A DNA stretch of 64,000 bases from CAYXOX01 sp964466745 (GTDB lineage: Bacteria; Pseudomonadota; Alphaproteobacteria; Rhodobacterales; Rhodobacteraceae). The translations under genes and the position numbers were made by a program. The notes below the pieces were generated by a model that made no database searches, was not told the DNA's origin, and was given only the letters and a program-made list of their open reading frames with translations. Below, piece by piece: positions 44,419-53,570 of this stretch. The stretch is taken from NCBI GenBank assembly GCA_964466745.1, contig CAYXOX010000003.1, forward strand, positions 1-64,000, read 5' to 3'. How positions within the stretch are numbered: position 1 is the stretch's first letter; each line of letters begins with the position of its first letter.

Positions 44419-45871
44419 GCCTTTCGCCCCCCGGCCGCGCAGGCCCCGCGTGGCGGTGATCGGCGGCATGATGGCCTATTTCGAAAGCATCATGGCCAGC
44501 GGGTTCCGCGACGACAGGCGCGGGCACGTCGCGGCCGTGGCGGGCCCGCTGGCGCACGACTGCGAGATCGAGGATCTCGGGCTCTGGGCGGATGCGGGCG
44601 ACATCGCCCCCATGGCCCGGCGGCTGGCGGAAACGCCCTGCGACCTGCTGCTGCTGGTGCCGACCATGGCCACGCCTCCGGCCGAGATCGCCCGCCTCGC
44701 GGCGGGGCTGGGCGTGCCCGTGGTGATCGCCTGCGCGCACGAGCTCTCGCGGGTGACGGACGCCTACGACATGCGCGAGCTCTGCCGCCACTCCACCAAC
44801 GTCGGCGCCACCATGCTGGGCGCGATGCTGCGGCGCATCCCCGGTGCACCGGTGCCCACGCTCGTTGCCGGTTTCCTCGACGATCCGGACTTCCACGCCC
44901 GCCTCGCCTCGGCGGTGGCGGCCGCGCTTCTCGGCCGCGAGATGCGCGGCCTCCGCGTCGGCCGGCTGGGCCCGCCCCAGCCGGGCTACGATCACGTCGG
45001 CCTTTCCGGCGAGGAAGCCGCGCTGGGCGGGGTCGAGATCGTCGATATTCCGCTCGAACGCTGGCAGGCCGCCAACGCGGCCGTGCGCAGCCCCGAGATC
45101 GACGCCTTCCGCGAGGAGCATCTGCCGCGGCACCTGCCCCGCCAGGCGCGATGGGAGGCCTCGGAGGATCTCGATCGCGCGATCCGCCAGGCGCTGGCCC
45201 TCGATGCGCTGGCCGAGGAAGAGGCGCTCGCCTGCGGCTCCCTCGCCTGCCGCGGGGCCTTCGGGGTGGGCATGCCCGGCGGCTCGCTCGGCTGCCTCGC
45301 CACCTCGCTGATGACGGGCTCTGGGCGGCCGTTCAGCGCCACGGGCGACCTGGTCACAGCCGTAGCCATGCACATCGGCAAGCGGCTGGGCGGCGCCACG
45401 CTCTATTGCGAGCTCGACGCGGTGGACCGCGCCCGCGACGCGTTCCTCGTCGCCAATACCGGCGAAGCCGATTTCGCCTGGTGCCCTCCGGGCGGGCGGG
45501 CATCCATCCGCCCAGCGGCGGCCCATTCCGGGCGCGAGGTGCCGGGCGTGGTGCTCGAGCACGATCTCGCCGCCGGGCCGGCGACCATGCTCGGCGTGGT
45601 GCCCGACCTCGAGGCGGGAGCCTTCCGCCTCATCGCGCTCGAGGGCGATGTGCCGGAAGCGCCCGCGCGCACCGCGCTCAAGGTCACGCAGGGGTGGTTC
45701 CGCACCGCGCGCCGCCCGGCGCTCTCGGCGTTCGAGGCCTGGGCCGAGGCCGGCGCCACCCATCACGGCGCCCTGAGCCGCGGCGCGCTGGGCGAGGCGG
45801 CAGGCTGGCTGGCCCGCGGGGCGGGCTATCGCGTCACATGCATCGGAAACGAAGGAGCACGGCATGACTGA
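44411..45871 (+). CDS. L-fucose/L-arabinose isomerase-like protein
   Basis: A 486-aa protein with the FucI/AraA-like layout: an N-terminal domain with CDLLLLVPTMATPPAEIARLA and VIACAHELSRVTDAYDMREL, and a C-terminal half with GVGMPGGSLGCLATSLMTG, FSATGDLVTAVAMHIGKRLGG and CELDAVDRARDAFLVANTGEADFAW. In FucI the acidic and histidine residues of these strands bind Mn; here Asp (TGDL) and Glu (CELD) are candidates, but His is not certain. It may be a distant isomerase or a binding protein. GTG start overlaps the previous gene by 8 bases. Confidence 0.7.
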   Translation: MREPFAPRPRRPRVAVIGGMMAYFESIMASGFRDDRRGHVAAVAGPLAHDCEIEDLGLWADAGDIAPMARRLAETPCDLLLLVPTMATPPAEIARLAAGLGVPVVIACAHELSRVTDAYDMRELCRHSTNVGATMLGAMLRRIPGAPVPTLVAGFLDDPDFHARLASAVAAALLGREMRGLRVGRLGPPQPGYDHVGLSGEEAALGGVEIVDIPLERWQAANAAVRSPEIDAFREEHLPRHLPRQARWEASEDLDRAIRQALALDALAEEEALACGSLACRGAFGVGMPGGSLGCLATSLMTGSGRPFSATGDLVTAVAMHIGKRLGGATLYCELDAVDRARDAFLVANTGEADFAWCPPGGRASIRPAAAHSGREVPGVVLEHDLAAGPATMLGVVPDLEAGAFRLIALEGDVPEAPARTALKVTQGWFRTARRPALSAFEAWAEAGATHHGALSRGALGEAAGWLARGAGYRVTCIGNEGARHD

Positions 45872-46628
45872 CCCCAAGGTGGCCCTCGTCACCGGAGCCT
45901 CGAAGGGAATCGGCCTGGAGACCGCCCGGCTCCTCGTCGCTCGAGGCTGGAAGGTCGCGATCACCGCGCGCGGCGCCACCGCACTGGACGCCGCTGCCGC
46001 CGGCCTCGGCGCCGGCAACACACTCGCCCTGCCCTGCGACGTGGCCGACCCCGACGCCGCCCGCGCCGCCGCCGAGGCCGCCGCGCGGGCCTTCGGGCCG
46101 GTGCGTGCGCTGGTGAACAACGCCGGCATCATCGATCCGGTGGGCCGGCTGCACGAGATGGCGCCCGATGCCTGGATGGAGCTGCAACGCATCAACCTCG
46201 GCGGCGTTTTCAACATGTGCCGCGCGGTGCTGCCCGGCATGATCGAGGCCGGCGGCGGGGTGATTGTGAATCTTTCCTCGGGAGCCGCGCAGAAACCGAT
46301 GGACGGCTGGAGCGCCTACTGCACCTCCAAGGCGGGCCTCGCGATGCTCACCCGCTGCCTCGACACGGAGTACCGCGAGATGGGCATCCGGGTGCATGAT
46401 TTCATCCCCGGCGTGGTGGGAACCGACATGCTCAACGGCGCACAGCGGAAGTTCGACAACGCCGCGGCCCGGCTCGACGACAGCGTGAAACTGACGCCCG
46501 ACATTCCCGCCCGCTGCATCGCGTGGCTCGTCGACGAGGGCGAGGGGCGCGCCGATGCGGTGCACCAGTCGATCCGCGACCCGGAGTTCCGCTCGAAGGT
46601 CGGCCTCGAGGAGCGGGCGCAATGGTAG
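45864..46628 (+). CDS. SDR-family oxidoreductase (complete active site)
   Basis: A 254-aa classical short-chain dehydrogenase. TGASKGIG (10-17), NNAG (85-88), Ser139, Tyr152 and Lys156 (SAYCTSKAG) are all present. Lacking a strong acidic switch after strand 2 (TARGATA), it probably uses NADP. It may oxidise the sugar or a keto-deoxy acid. AAGGAG precedes the ATG, which overlaps the preceding gene by 8 bases; its end overlaps the next SDR by 7. Confidence 0.88.
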   Translation: MTDPKVALVTGASKGIGLETARLLVARGWKVAITARGATALDAAAAGLGAGNTLALPCDVADPDAARAAAEAAARAFGPVRALVNNAGIIDPVGRLHEMAPDAWMELQRINLGGVFNMCRAVLPGMIEAGGGVIVNLSSGAAQKPMDGWSAYCTSKAGLAMLTRCLDTEYREMGIRVHDFIPGVVGTDMLNGAQRKFDNAAARLDDSVKLTPDIPARCIAWLVDEGEGRADAVHQSIRDPEFRSKVGLEERAQW

Positions 46629-47380
46629 CCCCGCTCGAACCCGGCGCGCTCGGCCTCGAAGGGCGGCGCATTCTCGTCACCGGGGCCGCCCAGGGGCTCG
46701 GGCAGGAAACCGCCGTTTGGCTGAGCCGGCTCGGCGCGGAGGTGATCGCCGCCGATATCGCGCCCTGCGACGCCACGCTGGCCCGCGCCGACGGGCGGAT
46801 GACGGCGCGCCGCATCGATCTCGGCGCCGGCGCGGCGGTTGGAGACGCTTTCTCCGCCATCGCAGCCGAAGGCCCAGTCTACGGGCTGGTCAATTGCGCG
46901 GGCGTATTGAGGCGGCTGCCTCTCGAGGAGACGACGGAAGACGATCTCGCCTTTCAGACGGCGATCAACCAGACAGGAACCTTCTTTCTGGCCCGCGCCG
47001 CCATGGCCCATATGGTGGCCAACGGTGAGGGCCGCATCGTGCTCTACACCAGCCAGGGCGCGGTGACGGGAGGCTATCTCGGCTCGATCCCCTACGCCAT
47101 GAACAAGGCGGCCGTCACGGCGCTGGTCAAGTCCTTCGCCCGCCACGCGGCACCGCACGGCGTCACGGTGAACGCGGTTTCGCCGGGTGCCGCGGAAACG
47201 GCGATGCTGCGCGAGGGAACGACTGATGCGGCCATCGCCGAGTTCGCGAAGATGATCCCGATGCAGCGCGTGGGTCAGCCCGGCGAGATGGCCGGCCCGA
47301 CCGTGTTCCTGCTCAGCGAATGGGCGCGCTTCATCACCGGCGCCACCATCCACGTCAACGGCGGGCAGGTGATGGTATGA
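46622..47380 (+). CDS. SDR-family oxidoreductase (second)
   Basis: A 252-aa classical SDR. TGAAQGLGQ (20-28), the acidic AADIAP (44-49; Asp after strand 2, so NAD preferred), NCAG (91-94), Ser144, Tyr158 and Lys162 (YAMNKAA). It is a different cofactor type from its neighbour at 45864, which suggests two successive redox steps, such as sugar to lactone and keto-deoxy-sugar-acid oxidation. Start ATGGTAG overlaps the upstream stop. Confidence 0.88.
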   Translation: MVAPLEPGALGLEGRRILVTGAAQGLGQETAVWLSRLGAEVIAADIAPCDATLARADGRMTARRIDLGAGAAVGDAFSAIAAEGPVYGLVNCAGVLRRLPLEETTEDDLAFQTAINQTGTFFLARAAMAHMVANGEGRIVLYTSQGAVTGGYLGSIPYAMNKAAVTALVKSFARHAAPHGVTVNAVSPGAAETAMLREGTTDAAIAEFAKMIPMQRVGQPGEMAGPTVFLLSEWARFITGATIHVNGGQVMV

Positions 47381-47479
47381 GCGGAATAGCCGGGATCGCA
47401 GGCGGCCCCGCTCAGGCGCCGCGCCCCCCCGAAGCACGCGCCCTGCGGCGCGACGTCCAACCGCAAGGAGGAAAATGAG

Positions 47480-48532
47480 ATGGCAAAGGCCAGAGTCGCG
47501 CTGATCGGCGCCGGATGGTGGGGTGTAGAGGTCTACGTGCCCACGATGATCGCCCACCCCGACATCGAACTCGTTGCGGTGAACCGGCGCAATCGCGAGG
47601 CGCTCGACAAGATCCTTGCCACGCACAAGGGCCCCAAGGGCTACACCGACTACCGCGAGATGCTCGCGGCGGAAGAGCTCGACGCGGTGGTCATCACCTC
47701 GCCGCACACGGCCCACTACGAGCACGCCAGCGCAGCCCTCGAAGCCGGTTGCCACGTGCTGATCGACAAGCCGATGACAACGAGCGCCGCCCATGCCCGC
47801 GCGCTTGTCCGCCTCGCCGCCGAGAAGGGCGGCGAGATCGTGATCCCCTACGGGTGGAACTACAAGGATTTCGCCACCGAGGCGTCGCGGCTGATCGCCG
47901 AGGGCCGGATCGGCGAGGTTCGGCACATCGCCTGCCACATCGCCACCTTCACCTACGATCTCTTCGGCGGCTACGGGCTGGCCGACGCGAAGGACCACAT
48001 GTTCCAGCCCAACAAGTCCACCTGGGCCGACCCCGACAACGCCGGCGGCTACGGCTGGGGCCAGTCGAGCCACTCGCTGGGCCTGATGTTCCGGGTGGTC
48101 GATCTCGAGCCGGTGGAGGTGTTCGCCCTCGACACCAAGTCCGACGCCGGGGTCGACCTGACCAACGCGGCGGTGGTGACTTTCGCCAACGGCGCGCGCG
48201 CCAGCGTCTCGAGCACTGCGCTGCTTCCCAAGCATTGCAGCTACCAGATGGATGTGCGTGTATTCGGCACCGAGGGCTGCCTGACGCTCGACATGGAGCG
48301 CACCCGAATGGAGCTTCGCCGGATGGACGGCAAGGACGAGGTGATCAAGGAGCTTCCCGCCGACGCCGGGCAGTACGAAGCGATCAAGCCCATCGACAGG
48401 CTCGCAAGGGTCTGCCTCGGCACCTGCACCCACGAAGACATCGAAGCCAACGGCACGGTGGGCATGCGCGCCGTCGAGGTGCTCGACGCGATGTACCGTT
48501 CCTTCGCATCCGGCCGGCCGGAAAAGGTCTGA
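47480..48532 (+). CDS. Gfo/Idh/MocA-family oxidoreductase
   Basis: A 350-aa NAD(P)-dependent sugar or cyclitol dehydrogenase. The N-terminal Rossmann motif is LIGAGWWG (8-15), with the family's (E/D)KP element as LIDKPMTTSAAHA and the C-terminal substrate domain reading HSLGLMFRVVDLEP. An unusually good ribosome-binding site (AAGGAGG) precedes it after a 99-base gap, so this may be a sub-operon start. It could oxidise the sugar at C1 or C3. Confidence 0.88.
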   Translation: MAKARVALIGAGWWGVEVYVPTMIAHPDIELVAVNRRNREALDKILATHKGPKGYTDYREMLAAEELDAVVITSPHTAHYEHASAALEAGCHVLIDKPMTTSAAHARALVRLAAEKGGEIVIPYGWNYKDFATEASRLIAEGRIGEVRHIACHIATFTYDLFGGYGLADAKDHMFQPNKSTWADPDNAGGYGWGQSSHSLGLMFRVVDLEPVEVFALDTKSDAGVDLTNAAVVTFANGARASVSSTALLPKHCSYQMDVRVFGTEGCLTLDMERTRMELRRMDGKDEVIKELPADAGQYEAIKPIDRLARVCLGTCTHEDIEANGTVGMRAVEVLDAMYRSFASGRPEKV

Positions 48533-48534
48533 AC

Positions 48535-49308
48535 ATGCCCTGGAAGACCCGTCGCGAAGACATCCTGAAGGGCGGTTTCTCCACGCCGCTCGATGCGCCC
48601 ATGGTGCCGCCCTTCCCCTTCGCCTTCCGCGACGTGGAGGTGTTCACCCTCGTGTGGCGCACCGATCTGGCCGCCATAGAGGCGCTGCTGCCGGAGCCGC
48701 TTGTGCCCACGGGCGATGCCGTCATGGCCCATGTCTACCGCATGAACGATACAGATTGGCTCGGCCCCTACGCGGAATGCAACGTGATGGTCGGGGTCGA
48801 GCTTCCCGGCGTCGCCGTCGGAAGCTACTCGCCGTATCTCTTCCTGTCGTCCGACATCGGCGTGGCCCATGGCCGGGAGGCCCATGGGCAGCCCAAGAAG
48901 CTGGGCCACCCGAGGATCGAGTTCCGCGGCGATCTCATCGTCGGCACGCTGGAGCGCAACGGGATCGACGTGATCACCGGCACCATGCCCTACAAGCAGA
49001 CGGCGGCCGAGATCGGCGATCTGGCCGGGATCTTTCCCTTCGCCACCAACATCAACCTCAAGGCGGTGGACCATATCGACGGCACGCCCGCGATCCGCCA
49101 GCTGACTTCGCGCAGCCTGGCCGATGTGAAGGTGACCGAGTGCTGGCGCGGGCCCTGCACGGCCGAGCTGCGCCCGAACGCCCAGGCGCCGGTGCATCGC
49201 CTGCCGGTGCGCGAGATGTGCGAGGGCTTCTACTGGCGCGGCGAGTTCACGCTCGTGGCCGGCACGGTGCTGCTCGATTACCTCGCCGAGGCGGAGGGCG
49301 CGCGATGA
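48535..49308 (+). CDS. Acetoacetate decarboxylase-family protein
   Basis: A 257-aa protein of the ADC fold. The signature AHGQPKKLGHP carries the adjacent lysines Lys121-Lys122 that correspond to the Schiff-base lysine and its neighbour in acetoacetate decarboxylase; HVYRMNDTDWLGPYAECNVMVGV is also typical. ADC relatives include decarboxylases, aldolase-dehydratases and hydratases acting on keto acids. It starts 2 bases after the preceding gene, so it likely processes a keto acid made in this pathway. Confidence 0.83.
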   Translation: MPWKTRREDILKGGFSTPLDAPMVPPFPFAFRDVEVFTLVWRTDLAAIEALLPEPLVPTGDAVMAHVYRMNDTDWLGPYAECNVMVGVELPGVAVGSYSPYLFLSSDIGVAHGREAHGQPKKLGHPRIEFRGDLIVGTLERNGIDVITGTMPYKQTAAEIGDLAGIFPFATNINLKAVDHIDGTPAIRQLTSRSLADVKVTECWRGPCTAELRPNAQAPVHRLPVREMCEGFYWRGEFTLVAGTVLLDYLAEAEGAR

Positions 49309-49449
49309 GCCCGCAGCACGCGCCACAGCCCTCCCGCGCGGCGGAGCGCAGGCTTGCGAAGGCGTCACCGCAGCACCCGCTTGCCGTTCGCGGCAGCTCG
49401 GCACGGCTTGCGCGAGATGCAGCCGCGACCCTTCGAAGGGGTCCCGCCC

Positions 49450-50589
49450 ATGGCTGACGACCGCATCGTGCGCAGCGTCGAGGCGATCCCGGTCGCCTAC
49501 CCCGAACCGGTCGATCACAACCGCACCCGCTCGGTGTGCCTGGTGAAGATCACCGTCGAGGGCGGGCTCGTGGGCTGGGGCGAATGCTGCACCTACTTTC
49601 CCGAAGCGACGCGGGCCGCGGCCTGCCTGGTGGAGGGGCTCGCGCCGCTGGTGACGGGCCGCAGCGCGCTGGAGATCGAGGGCATCGGCGACGCGCTGCG
49701 CGGGCACAGCTGGTGGTACGGCACCGGAGGCGGGCTTTGCGCCATGGCCATCTCGGGCATCGACATCGCGCTATGGGATGTGAAGGGCAAGCTCCTGGGC
49801 ACCCGCGTGCTCGACCTGCTCGGCGGGAAGGTGAAGGACCGCCTGCCCGCCATCGCCAGCATGCACGCGACCCGCGCCGACATCGCCGCCATGGCGGAGG
49901 AGATCGCCGGATACACCGCCACGGGCCTGCACGGCGCGAAGATCGGCTTCGGCAAGGCGGGCGAGGCCAATCTCGGGTTCGACCATGCCCGCGACATCGC
50001 CTTCGTGGAGCAGGTGACCGAGGCCATGGGCCCCGGAAAGCAGCTCATGGTGGATCTCGGCGTCAAGAACCGCTGGGACATCGCCACCGCCATCACCCGC
50101 GCCCGCGCCTTCGAGGAACGCGGGGTCGCCTGGCTGGAGGAGCCGCTCGGCCATGACGACCCCGAGGGTTACCGTGCCCTGCGCGCGGCGAGCGGCATCC
50201 GCATCGCCTACGGCGAAAGGGAGTGGACGGCGCGCGGCGTGGAGAGGATCGTCGCCAGCGGCACGGTGGACGTCGTGGGGCTCGATCCCGGCCGCGTGGA
50301 GGGCATCAGTGGCTTCAGGAAGGCAGCCGAGATCTGTGCGCGCAACCGCCGCCAGGCCAACGCGCACAACTTTTCCACCGCCATCGTCGGCGCGGCGAGC
50401 CTTGCGTTGAGCTTCGCCTCGCCCGCCTGCCACCTGCTGGAGCTGCAGCCGGTCTACGGCCCTGCCCAGCGCGATCTCGTGGACCGCCCCGTCACCCACA
50501 CCGACGGCTGGGTCAACGAGCCCACGGGGGCCGGGCTCGGCATCGAGATAAACGAGGATCTTGTCCGCCACGCACGGCTGGACGCATGA
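49450..50589 (+). CDS. Enolase-superfamily dehydratase (mandelate racemase/MLE type)
   Basis: A 379-aa enzyme with the capping domain and barrel of the mandelate racemase/muconate lactonizing group. Mg ligands are Asp202 (MVDLGV), Glu230 or Glu231 (WLEEPLG) and Glu256 (YGERE); His306 (NAHNFS) is the expected base on the other face. At the second-strand KxK position only Lys164 is kept (AKIGFG; Gly166 replaces the second Lys). This suits a sugar-acid dehydratase, but the substrate is unknown. ATG 49450 follows AAGGGG; the 141 bases before it are open but not protein-like. Confidence 0.85.
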   Translation: MADDRIVRSVEAIPVAYPEPVDHNRTRSVCLVKITVEGGLVGWGECCTYFPEATRAAACLVEGLAPLVTGRSALEIEGIGDALRGHSWWYGTGGGLCAMAISGIDIALWDVKGKLLGTRVLDLLGGKVKDRLPAIASMHATRADIAAMAEEIAGYTATGLHGAKIGFGKAGEANLGFDHARDIAFVEQVTEAMGPGKQLMVDLGVKNRWDIATAITRARAFEERGVAWLEEPLGHDDPEGYRALRAASGIRIAYGEREWTARGVERIVASGTVDVVGLDPGRVEGISGFRKAAEICARNRRQANAHNFSTAIVGAASLALSFASPACHLLELQPVYGPAQRDLVDRPVTHTDGWVNEPTGAGLGIEINEDLVRHARLDA

Positions 50590-50680
50590 ACCGTCGCCGC
50601 GCCGCCGAGGAGGGCGGGCGGGATCGGAAAGCCGCCGGCGGAAACGCCGGCAAAACTCTGGAACTTGGGAGGAAACCGAG

Positions 50681-51697
50681 ATGACCTACACACCCAACCG
50701 GCGCCACGCGCTGGCCATGATGGCCGGAACGACACTCGCCGTCGGCGCCTTCGGCGCCACCCGCGCCCGGGCCCAGCAGAGAACGCTGCGCCTCTCGCAC
50801 CACCTCGCGCCGGGCCACGCGGTCGACGTGGCCTCGCATCGTTTCGCTGATCTCGTGGCCGAGTATTCCGGTGGCGAGATCGCGGTGGAGGTCTTCCCCT
50901 CCGCGCAGATCGCCGGTCTGCGCCAGGGCGCCGAGGCCGTCCAGATCGGCACCATCGACGTCGTCTGGACCGACATGGGCACGCTGGGCAACTGGCGTCC
51001 GGAGTACGGCTTCATCAGCCTGCCGTTCCTTTTCGATGGCAACGCCCATTTCGACGCCTACGTCGCCGGCCCCGGCGGCGCTGCCATCGCGGACAACCTG
51101 CGCAACACCCTCGGCATCGAGACGCTGGGCTTCGGCAACGCGGGCTTCCGCGTGGTGGCCACCCGCGACACGCCGGTGAACGGGCCCGAGGATCTCGCCG
51201 GGGTGCGCATCCGCGTGCCCGAGGTGCCGGTCTACGTGGGCGCTTTCGAGGCGGTGGGCGCGAACCCGACGCCCCTGGCCTGGGGCGAGGTCTACACCGC
51301 ACTTCAGACCGGCGTGATCGACGCGGTGGAGAACCCCTCCGAAGGCCTCGTCAGCGGTGCACTCTACGAGGTGACCAACCACCTGTCGCGCACCAACCAC
51401 ATCATGACCGACGTCAACCTGTTCGCCAGCTCGGCCGTCTTCAACGGCCTCAGCGACAGCCAGCAGGAGGCGGTGAGCCGCGCCGCATCCGAAGCGGTGG
51501 GAGAGTTCAACGCCAACACCGCCGCGGCGTCCGACACCTTCTGGAATCAGCTCGCCGAAACGATGGAAGTGATCGAGACCCCCGATGTCGCGGCGTTCCA
51601 GGCGGCGATGACCCCGGTGTGGGACGACTTCACCAGCCGCACCGGCGACGCCGGCCAGGGCTGGATCGACAGCGTGCTCGCCGCCAAGCCGGCCTGA
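50681..51697 (+). CDS. TRAP transporter substrate-binding protein (DctP family)
   Basis: A 338-aa periplasmic protein. The N-terminus NRRHALAMMAGTTLAVGAFG with a twin-arginine suggests Tat or long Sec export, ending ARA-Q. DctP blocks follow: LRLSHHLAPGHAVDVASHRFAD, IAVEVFPSAQIAGL, GVRIRVPEVPVYVGAFEAVGANPTPL with its conserved Arg pair, and VIDAVENPSEGL. TRAP importers carry organic acids, sugar acids or taurine using ion gradients. GGGAGGAAA precedes the ATG; a strong hairpin lies after the stop. Confidence 0.9.
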   Translation: MTYTPNRRHALAMMAGTTLAVGAFGATRARAQQRTLRLSHHLAPGHAVDVASHRFADLVAEYSGGEIAVEVFPSAQIAGLRQGAEAVQIGTIDVVWTDMGTLGNWRPEYGFISLPFLFDGNAHFDAYVAGPGGAAIADNLRNTLGIETLGFGNAGFRVVATRDTPVNGPEDLAGVRIRVPEVPVYVGAFEAVGANPTPLAWGEVYTALQTGVIDAVENPSEGLVSGALYEVTNHLSRTNHIMTDVNLFASSAVFNGLSDSQQEAVSRAASEAVGEFNANTAAASDTFWNQLAETMEVIETPDVAAFQAAMTPVWDDFTSRTGDAGQGWIDSVLAAKPA

Positions 51698-51705
51698 TGC
51701 ACCCG

Positions 51706-51733
51706 GGCCCCGGCGGCGCACGCCGCCGGGGCC
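51706..51733 (+). terminator. Intercistronic hairpin after the TRAP binding protein
   Basis: A perfect 12-bp stem (GGCCCCGGCGGC / GCCGCCGGGGCC) with tetraloop GCAC, 8 bases after the stop and before the DctQ gene, without a T-run. Confidence 0.6.
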
Positions 51734-51774
51734 GACACCACCGCGAAGGCAAGACCCCGCCAGCGAGGCTCCCC

Positions 51775-52296
51775 ATGACGTTCCGTTCCCGGCTGCCGCA
51801 TACCCTGCCCGTCGTCATCATACGCAGGGCCGCGGAGGCGCTCCTGGCCGCGATCGTGGCCAGCTATGCGGTGATCATCTGCCTGCAGGTGTTCTATCGC
51901 TACGTTCTCAACGACTCTCTCGTCTGGTCAGAAGAACTGGTGCGCTACGGGCTGCTCTGGGGCGTGATGATCGGCGCGGGTGTCTCGGCGGACAGGGGCG
52001 CGCACGTGGCACTCGCACCGCTCGAGGGGCGCCTCGCACCGCGCGCCGAGCGCGTGGTCGCCTGGGCCGCCGGGCTGTGCATCCTGGCCTTCTGCGCCAT
52101 CGTGGCGATCATGGGCGTGGAGTACATCCAGCGCCTCTGGTTCATGTCGTCCCCGGCGATGCAGCTGCCCATGCGCTACGTCTTTCTCGCCCTTCCGGTG
52201 GGCGCCGTGCTCACCGCGTTCTTCGTGCTCGTCCACCTGATCGCAGGCACGGGGCTCAAGAGGAACGATCCCCTCGGCGAGGTACCCGCAGCATGA
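51775..52296 (+). CDS. TRAP transporter small membrane subunit (DctQ family)
   Basis: A 173-aa protein with four hydrophobic segments and the conserved DctQ stretch VFYRYVLNDSLVWSEELVRY followed by DRGAHVAL. It joins the binding protein to the large DctM subunit. Its stop overlaps the DctM start (ATGA). Confidence 0.9.
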   Translation: MTFRSRLPHTLPVVIIRRAAEALLAAIVASYAVIICLQVFYRYVLNDSLVWSEELVRYGLLWGVMIGAGVSADRGAHVALAPLEGRLAPRAERVVAWAAGLCILAFCAIVAIMGVEYIQRLWFMSSPAMQLPMRYVFLALPVGAVLTAFFVLVHLIAGTGLKRNDPLGEVPAA

Positions 52297-53570
52297 TGAT
52301 CGGGGTTCTCTTTCTCGCCTTCGCCGTGTTCCTGGTGCTGGGCGTGCCGCTTGCCTTCGCCATGGGGCTTTCCGCCATCGTCGCGATCGTCGCCGACGGC
52401 AGCCAGTCGCTGCTGATCGTGCCGCAACGGATGGTGGCCTCGCTCGACAGCTTCGCGCTCCTGGCCGTGCCGCTCTTCATCCTGGCGGGCGAGTTGATGA
52501 ACTCGGGCGGGATCACCGAACGCATCGTGGCCTTCTCCCGTGCCGCCATCGGGCACCTGCGGGGCGGGCTTGCCCAGGCGAACATCCTGACCAACATGTT
52601 CCTCGCCGCGCTCTCCGGCTCCTCGCTCGCCGATCTCTCCGCCGTCGGCTCCATGATGATCCCCGCCATGACGCGGGAGGGCTACAAGAAGTCCTACTCC
52701 GTGGCGGTGACCTCCTGCGCCGCGCTCATGGCGCCCATCATCCCGCCCAGCATCATCGCTGTGATCTACGGCTCGATGACGGGCATCTCCATCGGCGCGA
52801 TGTTCCTCGGCGGCGCACTGCCCGGCATCATGGCCGGTATCGGGATCATGGTGCTGGCCCGCGTGCTCGCCCGGAGGGGCGGCGCCGGCACGCACCCCCG
52901 CGAAAGCTGGGGCACGCTCGGCCGTGCCGGCCGCTCGGCGCTGCCGGCGATCATGGTGCCGGTCATCATCGTCGGCGGCATCCTCTCGGGCATCTTCACG
53001 CCCACCGAGGCGGGCGCGGTAGCAGTGTTCTACGCTCTCATCTACGGGGTGGTCATGCGCCGGCACACGCCCGGCGGCGGCTACAGGCTGCTGCTTTCGG
53101 CCGGGGTGACGACCTCCAGCGCGCTCATCACGCTCGCCGGTGCCTCGCTCTTTTCCTATGTCCTGGTGTCGAGCGGTTTTGCGCAGGCGACGCTTGCGGC
53201 CTTTACCGGCCTCACCGAGAACCCGCAGGTGGCGCTCCTGCTCATCTTCCTGCTGCTCGTCATTCTCGGCATGTTCGTGGAAACCGTCTCGGCGCTGATA
53301 CTCGTGGTGCCGATCCTCACCCCCATCGTGGGCTTTTACGGCTACGACGGCGTGCAGTTCGGCGTCTTCACCCTGATGGCGCTGGTGCTGGGCGGGCTGA
53401 CACCGCCGGTGGGCATCCTCGCCATGGTGGCCTGCCGCATCGCCGGGATCGAGTACACCAAGACCTTCGGGATGCTGCTGCCCTTCGTTGCGTGGTGGGC
53501 GGTCGCGACGCTGATCGTGGCCTACGTGCCTTTCCTGACGGGCTGGCTGCCCTCGCTCGTGCTCGACTGA
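52293..53570 (+). CDS. TRAP transporter large membrane subunit (DctM family)
   Basis: A 425-aa permease with about 12 helices. The conserved blocks AVPLFILAGELMNSGGITERI, NMFLAALSGSSLADLSAVGSMM, APIIPPSIIAVIYG, IFTPTEAGAVAVFYAL and GLTPPVGILAM identify the DctM family. It completes the TRAP importer that follows the enolase-superfamily gene, so the complex probably imports the sugar acid that the dehydratase uses. Confidence 0.92.
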   Translation: MMIGVLFLAFAVFLVLGVPLAFAMGLSAIVAIVADGSQSLLIVPQRMVASLDSFALLAVPLFILAGELMNSGGITERIVAFSRAAIGHLRGGLAQANILTNMFLAALSGSSLADLSAVGSMMIPAMTREGYKKSYSVAVTSCAALMAPIIPPSIIAVIYGSMTGISIGAMFLGGALPGIMAGIGIMVLARVLARRGGAGTHPRESWGTLGRAGRSALPAIMVPVIIVGGILSGIFTPTEAGAVAVFYALIYGVVMRRHTPGGGYRLLLSAGVTTSSALITLAGASLFSYVLVSSGFAQATLAAFTGLTENPQVALLLIFLLLVILGMFVETVSALILVVPILTPIVGFYGYDGVQFGVFTLMALVLGGLTPPVGILAMVACRIAGIEYTKTFGMLLPFVAWWAVATLIVAYVPFLTGWLPSLVLD

